From Alteribacillus sp. YIM 98480 (GTDB lineage Bacteria; Bacillota; Bacilli; Bacillales; Marinococcaceae): a stretch of 64,000 nucleotides of DNA. A program made the translations under genes and the position numbers. The stretch lies in NCBI RefSeq assembly GCF_009765375.1, contig NZ_VTOK01000004.1, positions 52,833 through 116,832 on the forward strand, given 5' to 3'. The notes under the pieces are model-generated. The model was not told the origin of the DNA. It worked only from the letters and a program-made list of their open reading frames with translations, and searched no databases. Positions 1-9,272 of the stretch are shown here, piece after piece (position 1 is the stretch's first letter; the number at the start of each line of letters is the position of its first letter).

Positions 1-613
1 CGACTCCGGGCCGCAGGCGACCCTGCGCGAAAGCTCCAGAACCTGTCGCGGGCTCCCAGGATGGGAGTCAGTTCGGCGTTGTCACAGGACGTGACGCTCG
101 TAGCCGAACTTCCTTCTTTTAAGGCGCTGGCGCTTTTTTTAAAAGGTAAGAAATGATAAATAGTTGGCGTTTTTGATGTCTAGCTTCAGCGCCCAGCCGC
201 TCGGGGTTTCTTCCCTTTCGACTCCGGGCCGCAGGCGACCCTGCGCGAAAGCTCCAGAACCTGTCGCGGCTGACCAGGGCGCTTGCGCTTTTCTTTAAAA
301 GGTAAGAAATGATAAATATGTGGCGTTTTACATGTCTAGCGCAAGCGCCTACTCGCTCGAGATTCCTTCGGTTCGTCAATGGAAAGCAAAGATCAGCTTT
401 CCATATGCCGACCCTCCAGGACTTGTCGCTCGTGAGCAAGGCGCTGGCGCTTTTCTTAAAAGGTGAGAGATTATAAATAGTTGGCGTTTTTGATGTCTAG
501 CTTCAGCGCCCAGCCGCTCGGGGTTTCTTCCCTTTCGACTCCGGGCCGCAGGCGACCCTGCGCGAAAGCTCCAGAACCTGTCGCGGCTGACCAGGGCGCT
601 TACGCTTTTCTTA
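1..613. repeat. Tandem block of about 157-bp modular interspersed repeats
   Basis: About 3.9 units lie head to tail: a partial unit at 1-140, then 141-296, 297-457 and 458-613. Each starts with a GGTAAGAAATGATAAAT-like leader (degenerate in the last unit) and ends with GGCGCT-x-GCGCTTTT. Units 2 and 4 share one internal sequence (type alpha). Unit 3 has another (type beta), nearly identical to a lone copy at 49111-49271. In unit 3 the segment after TCTAGC begins GCGCAAGCGCC and the unit ends with a near-complement, so each unit can fold into one long hairpin. ORFs across the block exist only because the repeats happen to be open. I see no gene here. A short alpha-like piece also occurs near 30345. 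Confidence 0.9.
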
Positions 614-683
614 TAGCATTCATGTAAAATGGATGCTAAGATGTAACTAATAACAAGATGATAGAAAGGTGTGGCCATTTACC

Positions 684-1448
684 ATGATAGATCTCCATTG
701 CCACATTCTGCCGGGAATCGATGATGGTGCCAAGACGCTCGAAGACAGCCTCGACCTTGCTAGAGCGGCAGAAGCAGACGGTATACATACGATTGTCGCA
801 ACACCGCACCATCGAAATGGGGCATTTGACAACGATGGAAATGCCATTCCTCAACTCGTAGAAGACCTCAATAGCCATATAAAAGAGCACGAGATCGATG
901 TAACGGTACTGCCTGGCCAGGAGAATCGCTTAACAGGAGAGCTGGTCGATGAATTAAAACAAGGCACAGCCATCCCCGTTCATAAGAGCCGCTACGTATT
1001 AGTAGAATTTCCAAGCGTCCAAGTACCGCATTACGCGAACCGGCTGTTTTTTGATCTGCAGGTGGAAGGGTACATGCCCATTATCGTTCATCCCGAGCGG
1101 AACAAAACATTCGCGGAGCATCCAAACAAATTGTATGAGCTGCTGCAAGCCGGAGCGCTCACACAGGTGACAGCGGATAGCTTTACGAAAAAAGTACCGA
1201 AAAAAACACGGCAATGTGCTGAACTTCTGCTAGACCATCACATGGTGCACGTGATCGCAAGTGATGCCCATGATGTGAATAGGAGGACGTTTGACCTTAG
1301 TACAGCCTACCAGTCGATTCAGGCGAAAAGAGGAGAAGAAGAAGTCTTCTATTTAATGGAGAATGCCGAGCGCATCATAGACAATGAAACTATTTACCCC
1401 GAACCGCCCCAGCAGGTGAAAAAGAAAAAGTTTCTCGGCATTTTTTAG
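684..1448 (+). CDS. ywqE: PHP-domain protein-tyrosine phosphatase (CpsB/CapC/YwqE family)
   Basis: The family dephosphorylates the bacterial tyrosine kinase that controls exopolysaccharide assembly. The metal-binding PHP signatures are present: HCH near the N-terminus in MIDLHCHILPGIDDG, then TPHHRNG, GQENR, VHPERN and the late ASDAHD. At 254 residues it has the usual family length. I chose ATG 684 because the canonical MIDLHCH start is there and a GAAAGGTG box lies about 12 bases upstream; a GTG at 669 would add five residues ahead of the conserved start. It is followed by its own terminator and sits 240 bp before the Wzz and kinase genes, its expected regulatory partners. The symbol follows the B. 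subtilis homologue; orthology is inferred. Confidence 0.9.
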   Translation: MIDLHCHILPGIDDGAKTLEDSLDLARAAEADGIHTIVATPHHRNGAFDNDGNAIPQLVEDLNSHIKEHEIDVTVLPGQENRLTGELVDELKQGTAIPVHKSRYVLVEFPSVQVPHYANRLFFDLQVEGYMPIIVHPERNKTFAEHPNKLYELLQAGALTQVTADSFTKKVPKKTRQCAELLLDHHMVHVIASDAHDVNRRTFDLSTAYQSIQAKRGEEEVFYLMENAERIIDNETIYPEPPQQVKKKKFLGIF

Positions 1449-1454
1449 AAATTC

Positions 1455-1499
1455 AAGCGGCAGTCATGCACAAAGGTGCAGGCTGCCGCTTTATTCGTT
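1455..1499 (+). terminator. Terminator after ywqE
   Basis: AAGCGGCAG at 1455-1463 pairs with CTGCCGCTT at 1483-1491, followed by a short T-rich stretch. It separates ywqE transcription from the downstream operon. Confidence 0.7.
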
Positions 1500-1638
1500 A
1501 TGAGGTTACACCTAACGGCTCGTAATCTATACATAAAAAAGGCTAATAATTACCAAAAACAGGGTGAAACGGACGAAATTACTATGCATGAAAATAGCAC
1601 CAATCGCGGGGTTGGCGGGAAATTCACGACCTCATTTG

Positions 1639-1647
1639 TGTTATAAT
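1639..1647 (+). promoter_or_regulatory. Extended -10 promoter for the wzz-kinase-LCP operon
   Basis: TGT-TATAAT (TATAAT at 1642-1647) lies 41 bases upstream of the Wzz start. No good -35 hexamer sits at 17 bp (TTGGCG at 1612 is too far, TTCACG at 1623 too close), so recognition would rely on the TGn extension. The call rests on the hexamer and its position only. Confidence 0.5.
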
Positions 1648-1687
1648 GACGCATGACATTTGATTAATGACAAGCAGGAGGCGCACC

Positions 1688-2413
1688 ATGGAAGAGACGA
1701 TTTCATTAAAAGAAATAGCAGACGTCTTAAAAAAGCGGCTGCTTTTAATTATCGCTGTAACAGTCGGTGCCGTAATGATTAGCGCAGCGGTTACCTTTTT
1801 TCTATTAACACCAACCTATGAATCGACGAGTCAATTCATCGTCAATCAATCAGATGAGGAAATGCCAAATAATATATACGATGGAAACGATATACAAACA
1901 AGTGTAGAGCTCATTAATACATATAACGTGATTATTAAAAGCCCGGCCGTTCTCGAACAAGTGATTGACGATCATAATTTACACGTAACACCTGAAAAAC
2001 TTGCCCAAAAGATTCAAGTCTCCAGTGAAGAAAACTCACAAGTAGTGACCGTAACCGTTACAGATGAAAGTCCCCACGCAGCAGCAGAAATGGCAAATGC
2101 TACCGTTAAAACATTCCAAGCCGAAATTCCGTCCTTAATGAACGTAGACAATGTCAATGTGCTCTCAGAAGCGAAAGTATCGCCAGATGAATCTCCTGTA
2201 AGCCCGCAGCCTCTATTGAATATAGCAATAGCTATGGTAGTCGGTGCAATGGCAGGGATCGGTCTAGCATTTTTACTAGAATTTATGGACAGCACAATTA
2301 AAAACGAAGAAGACATTGAAGGCTCGCTGACACTTCCTATTATGGGAAGCATTTCCACCATGAAAGACAGTGATGCACCAGCAGGAAAGTTCGAGTCACA
2401 ACATATCAGTTAG
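1688..2413 (+). CDS. Wzz/YveK-type polysaccharide chain-length regulator (kinase modulator)
   Basis: A 241-residue membrane protein of the Wzz family, equivalent to EpsA or YwqC. In Gram-positives it anchors and activates the cognate tyrosine kinase and influences polymer length. There is one transmembrane helix at about residues 18-39. An extracellular domain follows with a proline-rich SPDESPVSPQP stretch just before the second helix at about 177-198, and then a short cytosolic tail that would contact the kinase. ATG 1688 is preceded by a perfect AGGAGG at 1676-1681; the upstream in-frame start at 1667 lies before this site and is rejected. The kinase gene starts 20 bases downstream. Confidence 0.9.
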   Translation: MEETISLKEIADVLKKRLLLIIAVTVGAVMISAAVTFFLLTPTYESTSQFIVNQSDEEMPNNIYDGNDIQTSVELINTYNVIIKSPAVLEQVIDDHNLHVTPEKLAQKIQVSSEENSQVVTVTVTDESPHAAAEMANATVKTFQAEIPSLMNVDNVNVLSEAKVSPDESPVSPQPLLNIAIAMVVGAMAGIGLAFLLEFMDSTIKNEEDIEGSLTLPIMGSISTMKDSDAPAGKFESQHIS

Positions 2414-2432
2414 GAAGAGAGGAGAAAGACGG

Positions 2433-3137
2433 TTGAGACTAAAACGGAAAAAGAATAAGCATAAGAACGCATTGGAAAAGCGGACGATTATTGCTCATGA
2501 GAATCCGCGCTCGCCCATTGCAGAACAATACCGTACCATCAGGACAAACTTGCAATTCGCGTCAGTTGATAAAGAGCTGCAATCTTTCTTGATTACTTCC
2601 CCAGGTCCATCAGAAGGAAAATCACTTACCTCAGCCAACGTAGCAGCGGTATTTGCACAGCAAGGAAAGAAGGTCCTGCTCGTTGACGCGGATTTAAGAA
2701 AGCCGACGGTCCATTATACGTTTCAAATAAACAATACAACGGGATTAAGCAGTTATTTAGTGAACGACATCGATTTAAACAGTACCGTACAGCAAAGCGG
2801 CATCGATCATTTATACGTTTTGCCAAGCGGGCCTGTCCCTCCGAACCCGTCGGAACTGTTAGCTTCCACCAAAATGAAGCAGATGATGTCAGAAGCAAAT
2901 GACCTGTTTGATCTCGTCATTTTTGACACACCTCCGCTTTTAGCGGTCACCGATACACAAATTCTATCAAACGAAGTAGATGGTGTTGTGCTTGTCGTTC
3001 GCAGCAAACAAACCGAAGTCGAAGCAGCCGAGAAAGCACGCGACTTGCTGCAGCAAGCCCATGCCAATATTTTAGGTGTGGTGCTAAATGACCAAGACAT
3101 TAGAGAGAACAAATACTATACTTATTACGGAGAATAA
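2433..3137 (+). CDS. BY-kinase (CpsD/CapB/YwqD family tyrosine-protein kinase)
   Basis: A 234-residue cytosolic autokinase that partners the preceding membrane modulator. It has Walker A (SPGPSEGKSLTSANVA), Walker A' (VLLVDADLRKPT) and Walker B (LVIFDTPPLL) motifs. The C-terminal cluster NKYYTYYGE carries the tyrosines that are autophosphorylated in this family. I chose the TTG at 2433 because GAGAGGAGAAAG lies directly upstream and the protein then starts with the usual basic segment. The longer reading from 2370 would overlap the Wzz gene by 44 bases. It is expected to be the substrate of the phosphatase at 684-1448. Confidence 0.9.
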   Translation: MRLKRKKNKHKNALEKRTIIAHENPRSPIAEQYRTIRTNLQFASVDKELQSFLITSPGPSEGKSLTSANVAAVFAQQGKKVLLVDADLRKPTVHYTFQINNTTGLSSYLVNDIDLNSTVQQSGIDHLYVLPSGPVPPNPSELLASTKMKQMMSEANDLFDLVIFDTPPLLAVTDTQILSNEVDGVVLVVRSKQTEVEAAEKARDLLQQAHANILGVVLNDQDIRENKYYTYYGE

Positions 3138-3157
3138 CGTAAAGGCTGGAGAAGAAT

Positions 3158-4060
3158 ATGAGAAGAAAAAAGCGTCGGCTTCTTAAAATAGTGCTTGTGA
3201 TCGCTTTGCTGCTGCTTATCGGAGGCGGAGCGTACGGCTATTATATCTATGACAATGTCAAACAAACCGTAGATACAAACATGAACGACCCGGTGGAGAC
3301 AATTGATTACGAACGTACCGAACGAAAAGTAGAAGAACAAGAGACGATCAACATCCTGTTGTTAGGTGTTGATGAACGAGACGGTGACAGCGGCCGCTCA
3401 GACACCATGATTGTGATGACGCTCGACCCTAATAAAGACAGCATGCAATTAATCAGCATTCCAAGAGATACGAGAACGGTCATAGAAGGCACAGGGAATG
3501 AAGATAAGATCAATCACGCGTATGCGTTTGGCGGAACCGACATGGCACTGGACACCGTCGAATCCTTTCTAGATATTGAACTTGATTATTATGTGGACAT
3601 GAACATGGAAGGCCTGGCGCAAATGGTCGATGCGGTCGGCGGCATTGAAGTAGAAAACGACTTTGCTTTCGAACAAAACGGAAAAGAATTTGAAGAAGGC
3701 ACGATTGAATTAACCGGCGACGAAGCATTACGTTTCGTACGAATGAGAAAAAATGATCCAGATGGAGACGTAGGCCGCAACCAACGGCAGCGTCAAGTCA
3801 TCCAAGGAATGATCGAAAAAGGCGCCAGTCTATCAGGAATGAACAATTATATGGAGATTCTCCAAGTAATGGGAGATAACGTCCGCACGAATATGTCATT
3901 TGAAAACATGACAGATTTAGCAATGAATTATCGAAGCGCACGAGAAAATATCGAAACCTATCAAATGACCGGAGAAGGGACACGAATCGACGATATCTAT
4001 TATTTGATCGTGCCAGAGGAAGAAATTGAAAAAGTACACAAGATGATTACCGCATTCTAG
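3158..4060 (+). CDS. LytR-CpsA-Psr (LCP) family cell-wall polymer ligase
   Basis: A 300-residue protein with a basic N-terminus (MRRKKRR), one transmembrane helix at about residues 8-28 and an extracellular LCP domain. Visible LCP landmarks are LLLGVDERDGDSGRSDTM, SIPRDTR, INHAYAFGG and the arginine-rich RFVRMRKNDPDGDVGRNQRQR. LCP enzymes transfer lipid-linked glycopolymers to peptidoglycan, so here it probably attaches the polysaccharide made by this locus to the wall. It starts 20 bases after the kinase stop with a GGCTGGAGAAG site, and is the last gene before a hairpin and the leader RNA. Confidence 0.92.
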   Translation: MRRKKRRLLKIVLVIALLLLIGGGAYGYYIYDNVKQTVDTNMNDPVETIDYERTERKVEEQETINILLLGVDERDGDSGRSDTMIVMTLDPNKDSMQLISIPRDTRTVIEGTGNEDKINHAYAFGGTDMALDTVESFLDIELDYYVDMNMEGLAQMVDAVGGIEVENDFAFEQNGKEFEEGTIELTGDEALRFVRMRKNDPDGDVGRNQRQRQVIQGMIEKGASLSGMNNYMEILQVMGDNVRTNMSFENMTDLAMNYRSARENIETYQMTGEGTRIDDIYYLIVPEEEIEKVHKMITAF

Positions 4061-4071
4061 TAAAAAAGAAT

Positions 4072-4101
4072 GGGTGTTGTTTTTAATGAAAAACAGCACC
4101 C
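4072..4101 (+). terminator. Hairpin after the LCP gene
   Basis: GGGTGTTGTTTTT pairs with AAAAACAGCACCC across an AATG loop, with one G-U pair. No T tract follows, so it may be a weak or partial terminator, or an mRNA 3' end structure. Confidence 0.5.
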
Positions 4102-4328
4102 AACTCATTGAGAAAATATGGTAAAATGGTTGGCAGATAACAGTATAGAGCTTTCGAAAAATAGTTGATTTTGCTTAAAGTAGGAATATAGAACCAGATG
4201 GGATAAATAACAAGGAAAATTGTCATATATTTCATCTCTATTTATATTGTTGAGTAATAAAATTTAATGTAGAATATTGCGATGTAAATATTCACGTCAT
4301 ATACATATTTACTAGTTGAAAGGTTATT

Positions 4329-4444
4329 GTTCGTAGGACCTCTATCACAACGAACACTCGGCCGTGCTGTGGGACCCTGCAGACGCACTCCTTAGGCGCC
4401 CGTCGCCACTGGTGCGGTGTGAGGAAAGGTTGAATGCCTTACAC
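4329..4444 (+). ncRNA. Candidate EAR (epsC) leader RNA, a processive antiterminator element
   Basis: A GC-rich structured island inside an AT-rich 550-base gap ahead of the epsC-type gene. Helices visible by eye are GTTCGT/ACGAAC (4329-4334 with 4350-4355); CGCAC/GTGCG (4384-4388 with 4412-4416) enclosing GGCG/CGCC (4395-4398 with 4404-4407); and GTGTGAGG/CCTTACAC (4417-4424 with 4437-4444). The known EAR RNA of Bacillales lies in the same operon position, between the kinase and epsC genes, and lets polymerase read through downstream terminators. The assignment rests on position and structure. I could not run the Rfam covariance model. A 65-codon ORF over it is an accident of frame. Confidence 0.65.
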
Positions 4445-4612
4445 ATCAAAAGTGAAAGTGCTTTCATTATACTAAAGAAAATACAAATCACGCAAGAAAA
4501 TTTAATATGGGTGAGTGTATTTTCTCTTGAGAGAATGGTGAGAGAACGTTCTTTCAAGTGAGAATATACGAATTTTATTTTGGGGAGAAAAAGTAAAAAA
4601 GAGGGGGTTCCA

Positions 4613-6430
4613 ATGACTTACGGAAAACGGTTATTAACGTTGATGGGAATGGACACTTTTATTGTGATGATCGCAGTTTTTATCGGGGGCTTTCTTATTT
4701 ATAATACGTCATACGTTGGATCTGCAATTATTTTCGCCAGCTCGTTCACTTTAGTGATTTCTCATCATATTTTTGCGTACATTTTTAAGCTATACAAAAG
4801 AGTCTGGCAATATGCCAGCATTAATGAACTGACAGAAATATTTAAAGGTGTTACGTTATCAATCTTAACAACAGCTGCAATGCAAGTGGTGGTGTTCGAT
4901 GCTCTGCATATCCGAACCCTTACCATCACCTGGATGCTGCACATTCTATTAATCGGCGGATCCAGATTCGCTTGGAGAATGTACCGGGATAATTACATAA
5001 AACCGAACAAAAATAAAAAACGGACATTAATCGTAGGCGCTGGTCACGCCGGAACGATGGTCACAAGGCAAATGCTGCAGAGCTTAGAAAGTGAGCTGCT
5101 GCCAGTCGCTTTCGCGGATGACGATATCACAAAGCAGCATCTTGAAATCATGGGTGTCCCTGTAGCCGGCCCGGTAGATGACATAGAGCTCATTGTGGAA
5201 AACTTAGAAGTTGAACATATTGTCATTGCTATTCCATCGTTGAAAAAGCAAGAATTACAGCGCATTTATGAACAGTGCCAGAAAACAAACATACGAACAC
5301 AGATCCTGCCAATGATGGAAGACCTCCTATCCGGAAAAGTTTCGGTCAAGCAGTTCCGCGATGTCGAAGTAGAAGACCTGCTCGGCCGGGAGCCAGTAGA
5401 ACTTGATATTGACGAAATCTCTGACACTATCACGGGAAAGACCGTGCTTGTAACAGGTGCCGGCGGATCAATAGGTTCAGAGATTTGCCGTCAAATTGCC
5501 GACTTTGAACCAGAAAGACTCATTTTACTCGGGCATGGCGAAAACAGCATCTATGACATAGAAATAGAACTGAAACAAAAAGACCTACTTACCGAATTGA
5601 TCACAGAAATATCAGACGTAAAAGACAAAGAAAAAATGCAAATCGTCTTCGAACGAGAACGACCAGACGTAGTCTTTCACGCCGCCGCACACAAACACGT
5701 ACCGCTGATGGAACGAAATCCAGAAGAAGCCGTGAAAAACAATGTCATTGGAACAAAAAATGTTGCCGAAGCCGCAGACGAAAACGGAACAGAAACATTT
5801 GTGATGGTCTCAAGTGACAAAGCCGTCAATCCAACAAGTGTGATGGGCGCTACCAAACGGCTTGCGGAAATGGTCGTCCAGCACATGGACAAGACAAGCA
5901 CCACCAAATTTGTTTCTGTACGATTTGGAAATGTACTCGGCAGCCGCGGCAGTGTGATTCCATTATTTAAAAAACAAATCCAAAACGGCGGCCCGGTTAC
6001 TGTCACACACCCCGACATGGAAAGGTACTTTATGACAATACCAGAAGCGTCAAGGCTTGTCATCCAAGCTGGAGCTCTGGCTAGAGGCGGAGAGATTTTC
6101 GTTCTCGATATGGGGGAGCCAGTGAAAATCGTCGACCTTGCCAAGAATCTTATTAAATTATCAGGATACAGTGTGGATGAAATTGGGATTGAATTTGCAG
6201 GAATACGACCAGGAGAAAAAATGTTTGAAGAACTGCTGAAAGACGATGAAGTGTATCCCGAACAAATTCACCCAAAAATTCATATCGGGAAGACACCGGA
6301 AGTTCAAGAACAATTCTACAGCGGTGTGGTGAATAACTATCCTGTACTAACATCGATAGAATTACGAGATAATTTAATAAACATAGCAAATTTTAAAACG
6401 GAAGAATATACACTAACCAAAATGAGTTAA
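4613..6430 (+). CDS. epsC: Membrane nucleotide-sugar 4,6-dehydratase (EpsC/CapD/PglF family)
   Basis: A 605-residue protein with about four N-terminal transmembrane helices, a first Rossmann segment ([10 protein letters not shown]) and a second, catalytic extended-SDR domain ([16 protein letters not shown]). The family converts UDP-GlcNAc to the 4-keto-6-deoxy sugar, the first step to UDP-diacetylbacillosamine. Family features include [12 protein letters not shown] and [17 protein letters not shown], where methionine replaces the usual SDR tyrosine, as in PglF/FlaA1-type enzymes. ATG 4613 has GAGGGGG at 4601-4607; the TTG at 4580 lacks a site. Partner enzymes follow at 7486, 8601 and 9241. 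The symbol is by homology to B. subtilis epsC. Confidence 0.9.
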   Translation: MTYGKRLLTLMGMDTFIVMIAVFIGGFLIYNTSYVGSAIIFASSFTLVISHHIFAYIFKLYKRVWQYASINELTEIFKGVTLSILTTAAMQVVVFDALHIRTLTITWMLHILLIGGSRFAWRMYRDNYIKPNKNKKRTLIVGAGHAGTMVTRQMLQSLESELLPVAFADDDITKQHLEIMGVPVAGPVDDIELIVENLEVEHIVIAIPSLKKQELQRIYEQCQKTNIRTQILPMMEDLLSGKVSVKQFRDVEVEDLLGREPVELDIDEISDTITGKTVLVTGAGGSIGSEICRQIADFEPERLILLGHGENSIYDIEIELKQKDLLTELITEISDVKDKEKMQIVFERERPDVVFHAAAHKHVPLMERNPEEAVKNNVIGTKNVAEAADENGTETFVMVSSDKAVNPTSVMGATKRLAEMVVQHMDKTSTTKFVSVRFGNVLGSRGSVIPLFKKQIQNGGPVTVTHPDMERYFMTIPEASRLVIQAGALARGGEIFVLDMGEPVKIVDLAKNLIKLSGYSVDEIGIEFAGIRPGEKMFEELLKDDEVYPEQIHPKIHIGKTPEVQEQFYSGVVNNYPVLTSIELRDNLINIANFKTEEYTLTKMS

Positions 6431-6449
6431 AGTGCTTGGGGGAAAGGCT

Positions 6450-7334
6450 ATGAAAGTAAGAAAGGCTATTATTCCAGCAGCAGGCTTGGGGACTCGCTTC
6501 TTACCAGCTACAAAAGCACAGCCAAAAGAAATGCTTCCCATCGTGGACAAGCCAACCATTCAATATATTGTCGAAGAAGCAATTGAGTCCGGAATCGAAG
6601 ATATTATCATTGTATCTGGACGTGGTAAACGTGCAATTGAAGATCATTTTGATAAATCCTATGAGCTAGAAGAAACACTAATAAAGAATCAAAAAATGGA
6701 GATGCTTGATGTAGTCCAGCGCATCTCATCCCTTGCAAATATACATTATATCCGCCAAAAAGAACCGAAAGGACTCGGACATGCTATTCACTGTGCCAGA
6801 CAATTTGTTGGGAACGAGCCATTTGCTGTCCTGTTAGGTGATGATATCGTACAAGCAGAGCAGCCATGTCTGCGTCAACTCATCGATGTGTACGAGCGCT
6901 ATTCTTCGTCAGTGGTTGGGGTACAGCAGGTTCCGGATGAAGATGTGTCGAAATATGGCATTGTAGCACCAAAAGGAGAGCCAATCCAGAACGGTGTCGT
7001 TCATGTACAGGACCTTGTTGAAAAGCCGGATGTTATCAATGCTCCATCTAACTTTGCAATTATGGGCCGTTATGTACTGCGACCAGAAATCTTTAATGTT
7101 CTCGAAACCTTGCCACCCGGGGCAGGCAATGAAATCCAGCTGACGGATGCAATTAAACAGCTCAATCAACAGCAGGCTGTGCTTGCCTGTGAATTCTCCG
7201 GAGAACGTTATGATGTTGGAGACAAGTTAGGATTTATTAAAGCAACCATTGATTTTGCTCTTGAGCGGAACGACTTGCGAGAAGATGTAAAAAAATATGT
7301 AGAAGAAGTTCTTGATAAGGAGCTTGTAAAATAA
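6450..7334 (+). CDS. galU: UTP-glucose-1-phosphate uridylyltransferase (first copy)
   Basis: A 294-residue enzyme making UDP-glucose from UTP and glucose-1-phosphate. It has the nucleotidyltransferase signature [32 protein letters not shown], the GDDIV metal site, VEKP, and [13 protein letters not shown] 6450 has GGGGGAAAGG just upstream; the GTG at 6432 is less likely because it would precede that site. It lies 19 bases after epsC and is followed by a strong terminator. A second, very similar copy is at 22512-23399, so the locus carries redundant UDP-glucose supply feeding UDP-glucose dehydrogenase. In Bacillus this family is also called GtaB. Confidence 0.93.
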   Translation: MKVRKAIIPAAGLGTRFLPATKAQPKEMLPIVDKPTIQYIVEEAIESGIEDIIIVSGRGKRAIEDHFDKSYELEETLIKNQKMEMLDVVQRISSLANIHYIRQKEPKGLGHAIHCARQFVGNEPFAVLLGDDIVQAEQPCLRQLIDVYERYSSSVVGVQQVPDEDVSKYGIVAPKGEPIQNGVVHVQDLVEKPDVINAPSNFAIMGRYVLRPEIFNVLETLPPGAGNEIQLTDAIKQLNQQQAVLACEFSGERYDVGDKLGFIKATIDFALERNDLREDVKKYVEEVLDKELVK

Positions 7335-7343
7335 AAATAGACT

Positions 7344-7388
7344 ATCCCTTAAAGCAGACTTCTATTTTGCTTTAAGGGATCTTTTTTT
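7344..7388 (+). terminator. Strong intrinsic terminator inside the EPS locus
   Basis: A perfect 13-bp stem, ATCCCTTAAAGCA with TGCTTTAAGGGAT, is followed by C and seven T. It sits between galU and the aminotransferase gene, all on the same strand. Reading through it would need antitermination, which fits the EAR candidate at 4329-4444, or else a separate promoter downstream. Confidence 0.9.
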
Positions 7389-7485
7389 CGTAAGAGATCA
7401 TTAGTAGTTTAGTAGTTGGTTGGATAGAATTCCAGTTAAGTACTAAGCAACTAAATGACTCCATAGAGGAAGGAAGTTTTTAAAA

Positions 7486-8595
7486 ATGGGAGATCGGATA
7501 TTCCTCTCATCGCCTCATATGAGTGATGAGGGTTATGAAATGGAATATGTTAAGGAAGCTTTTGATACGAACTGGATTGCCCCGCTTGGAGAAAATGTGA
7601 ATGAATTTGAAAATGAACTAACGACTAAAGTTGGTTCTAATGCTGCAGCAGCATTATCCTCTGGAACTGCTGCTATTCATTTAGCACTAAGAGCAGCTGG
7701 AGTAGGTGAAGGAGATATCGTGTTCTGTCCGACACTTACATTCTCAGCGACAGCTAATCCCATTATCTATCAAAATGCCATACCTGTATTTATAGATAGT
7801 GATTATATAACTTGGAACATGTGCCCAAAAGCATTAGAAGAGGCTTTCAAGAAGTATCCAGAAGTGAAGGCAGTGATTGTTGTACATCTTTATGGTTTGT
7901 CTGCAGACATGGATAAAATAGTAGAACTGTGTAAGAAACATGATGTTATTTTAATAGAAGATGCTGCGGAATCTCTTGGAACTTACTATAAAGGAAAGCA
8001 TACTGGAACCTTTGGTGATTATGGTATCTTCTCATTTAATGGGAATAAGATCATCACTACTTCCGGTGGTGGAATGCTCGTTTCCGACAATGAAGAGAGG
8101 ATTGATAAAGCTCGATTTTGGGCGACTCAGTCTCGGGATACGGCAAGGCACTATCAGCATAGCGAATTGGGGTTCAATTATCGTATGAGCAATGTCGTTG
8201 CTGGTATTGGTAGAGGGCAGCTTAAGGTATTAGATCAGAGAGTTAAGAAAAAACGATATATCTTTGAGTGTTATAAAAGAGAACTTGGTGGACTTAACGG
8301 GGTTCAGTTCATGCCGAGTAATAAGTGGGATGAATCCAATTATTGGTTAAGTTGTTTGACGTTGAGTGAGGAAGTGAGACCACTTGATATGATGAAAGCT
8401 CTTGAAAATGAAAATATTGAAGCTAGGCCAATATGGAAGCCAATGCATATGCAACCGTTTTTTGAGAAATATGATTTTGTAGGAACGGATGTGTCGGAAA
8501 AGTTGTTTGAGAATGGAGTTTGTTTACCTTCTGATACGAAGATGACGGAAGGAGATTTGAAGAGAGTTGTAGAGATTATAAAAGGATTATGGTGA
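7486..8595 (+). CDS. epsN: DegT/DnrJ/EryC1/StrS family PLP sugar aminotransferase (EpsN/PglE-like)
   Basis: A 369-residue aminotransferase expected to aminate the UDP-4-keto-6-deoxy sugar made by the dehydratase at 4613. It has SSGTAAIHLAL, EDAAESLGTYYKG, and FNGNKIITTSGGG, in which Lys188 is the predicted Schiff-base lysine. It has full family length with ATG 7486 and a GAGGAAGGAAG site. The phosphoglycosyltransferase follows 5 bases after the stop. The neighbours on both sides match EpsC-EpsN-EpsM-EpsL of B. subtilis and PglF-E-D-C of Campylobacter, so UDP-diacetylbacillosamine synthesis is a well-supported inference, though not proven by sequence. Confidence 0.88.
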   Translation: MGDRIFLSSPHMSDEGYEMEYVKEAFDTNWIAPLGENVNEFENELTTKVGSNAAAALSSGTAAIHLALRAAGVGEGDIVFCPTLTFSATANPIIYQNAIPVFIDSDYITWNMCPKALEEAFKKYPEVKAVIVVHLYGLSADMDKIVELCKKHDVILIEDAAESLGTYYKGKHTGTFGDYGIFSFNGNKIITTSGGGMLVSDNEERIDKARFWATQSRDTARHYQHSELGFNYRMSNVVAGIGRGQLKVLDQRVKKKRYIFECYKRELGGLNGVQFMPSNKWDESNYWLSCLTLSEEVRPLDMMKALENENIEARPIWKPMHMQPFFEKYDFVGTDVSEKLFENGVCLPSDTKMTEGDLKRVVEIIKGLW

Positions 8596-8600
8596 GTTAA

Positions 8601-9272
8601 ATGGAGCATTCTAAAATTGGTATTTATAGAAGATTTATAAAGAGACCGATGGATTTAATATTAACCTTGATAGCTATTATAGCTCTCAGTCCAGTTATTA
8701 TATTAGTAGCTATCTTAGTAAGAGAAAAATTAGGAAGTCCGGTGTTGTTTAAACAAGAACGGCCAGGTCTGAATGAAAAGATATTTATAATGTATAAGTT
8801 TAGAACGATGAAAGATGAAAGAGATAAAAATGGAGAGTTATTACCGGATAGTGTTAGATTGACGAAGTTTGGTGAACTCCTGCGTGCTACATCTCTTGAT
8901 GAGCTGCCAGAACTCCTTAATATTCTTAAAGGTGACATGTCTATCATTGGGCCTAGACCATTATTGGTACAATACCTGCCTCTTTATAATGATCATCAAA
9001 AACGTCGCCATGAAGTTAGACCTGGTTTATCAGGTTTAGCGCAGATAAATGGTAGGAATGCAATCAGCTGGGAAGATAAATTTAATCTCGATGTAGAGTA
9101 TGTAGATAATGTAAGTTTCATAGGGGATTTGAAGACTATATTTCTAACGTTAAAAAAGGTTTTTGTAAAGGAAGGTATCAATTCGGAAACCGCTGCAACT
9201 GTGGAACCCTTTAAAGGTAATCAAAGGACGGAATGTAACAATGAAAAACAAACTTCTAATAGTTGGAGCTAG
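8601..9272 (+). CDS. epsL: Polyprenyl-phosphate sugar phosphotransferase (EpsL/PglC-like initiating enzyme)
   Basis: A 223-residue bacterial sugar transferase that puts the first sugar-phosphate on undecaprenyl phosphate, starting each repeat unit. It has an N-terminal membrane helix or re-entrant segment (about residues 15-37). The family block follows: FKQERPGLNEKIFIMYKFRTM, then DELPELLNILKGDMSIIGPRPL with the catalytic Asp-Glu pair. It is the short PglC-like form with a single membrane segment. The start is ATG 8601, 5 bases after epsN. Its 3' end overlaps the next gene by 32 bases, suggesting translational coupling. From here onward base composition becomes very AT-rich. Confidence 0.88.
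   Translation: MEHSKIGIYRRFIKRPMDLILTLIAIIALSPVIILVAILVREKLGSPVLFKQERPGLNEKIFIMYKFRTMKDERDKNGELLPDSVRLTKFGELLRATSLDELPELLNILKGDMSIIGPRPLLVQYLPLYNDHQKRRHEVRPGLSGLAQINGRNAISWEDKFNLDVEYVDNVSFIGDLKTIFLTLKKVFVKEGINSETAATVEPFKGNQRTECNNEKQTSNSWS

Noticed and set aside
1-613. CRISPR array
   Set aside because: The units are about 157 bp, adjoin without spacers and have two internal types; there are no cas genes.
1-680. Two minus-strand ORFs of about 100 codons in the window-start repeats
   Set aside because: They repeat the same residues because the repeat units are open in that frame; no ribosome site or family match is seen.
4364-4561. A 65-codon gene before epsC
   Set aside because: It overlies the structured leader RNA, lacks a ribosome site and has no recognised protein pattern.
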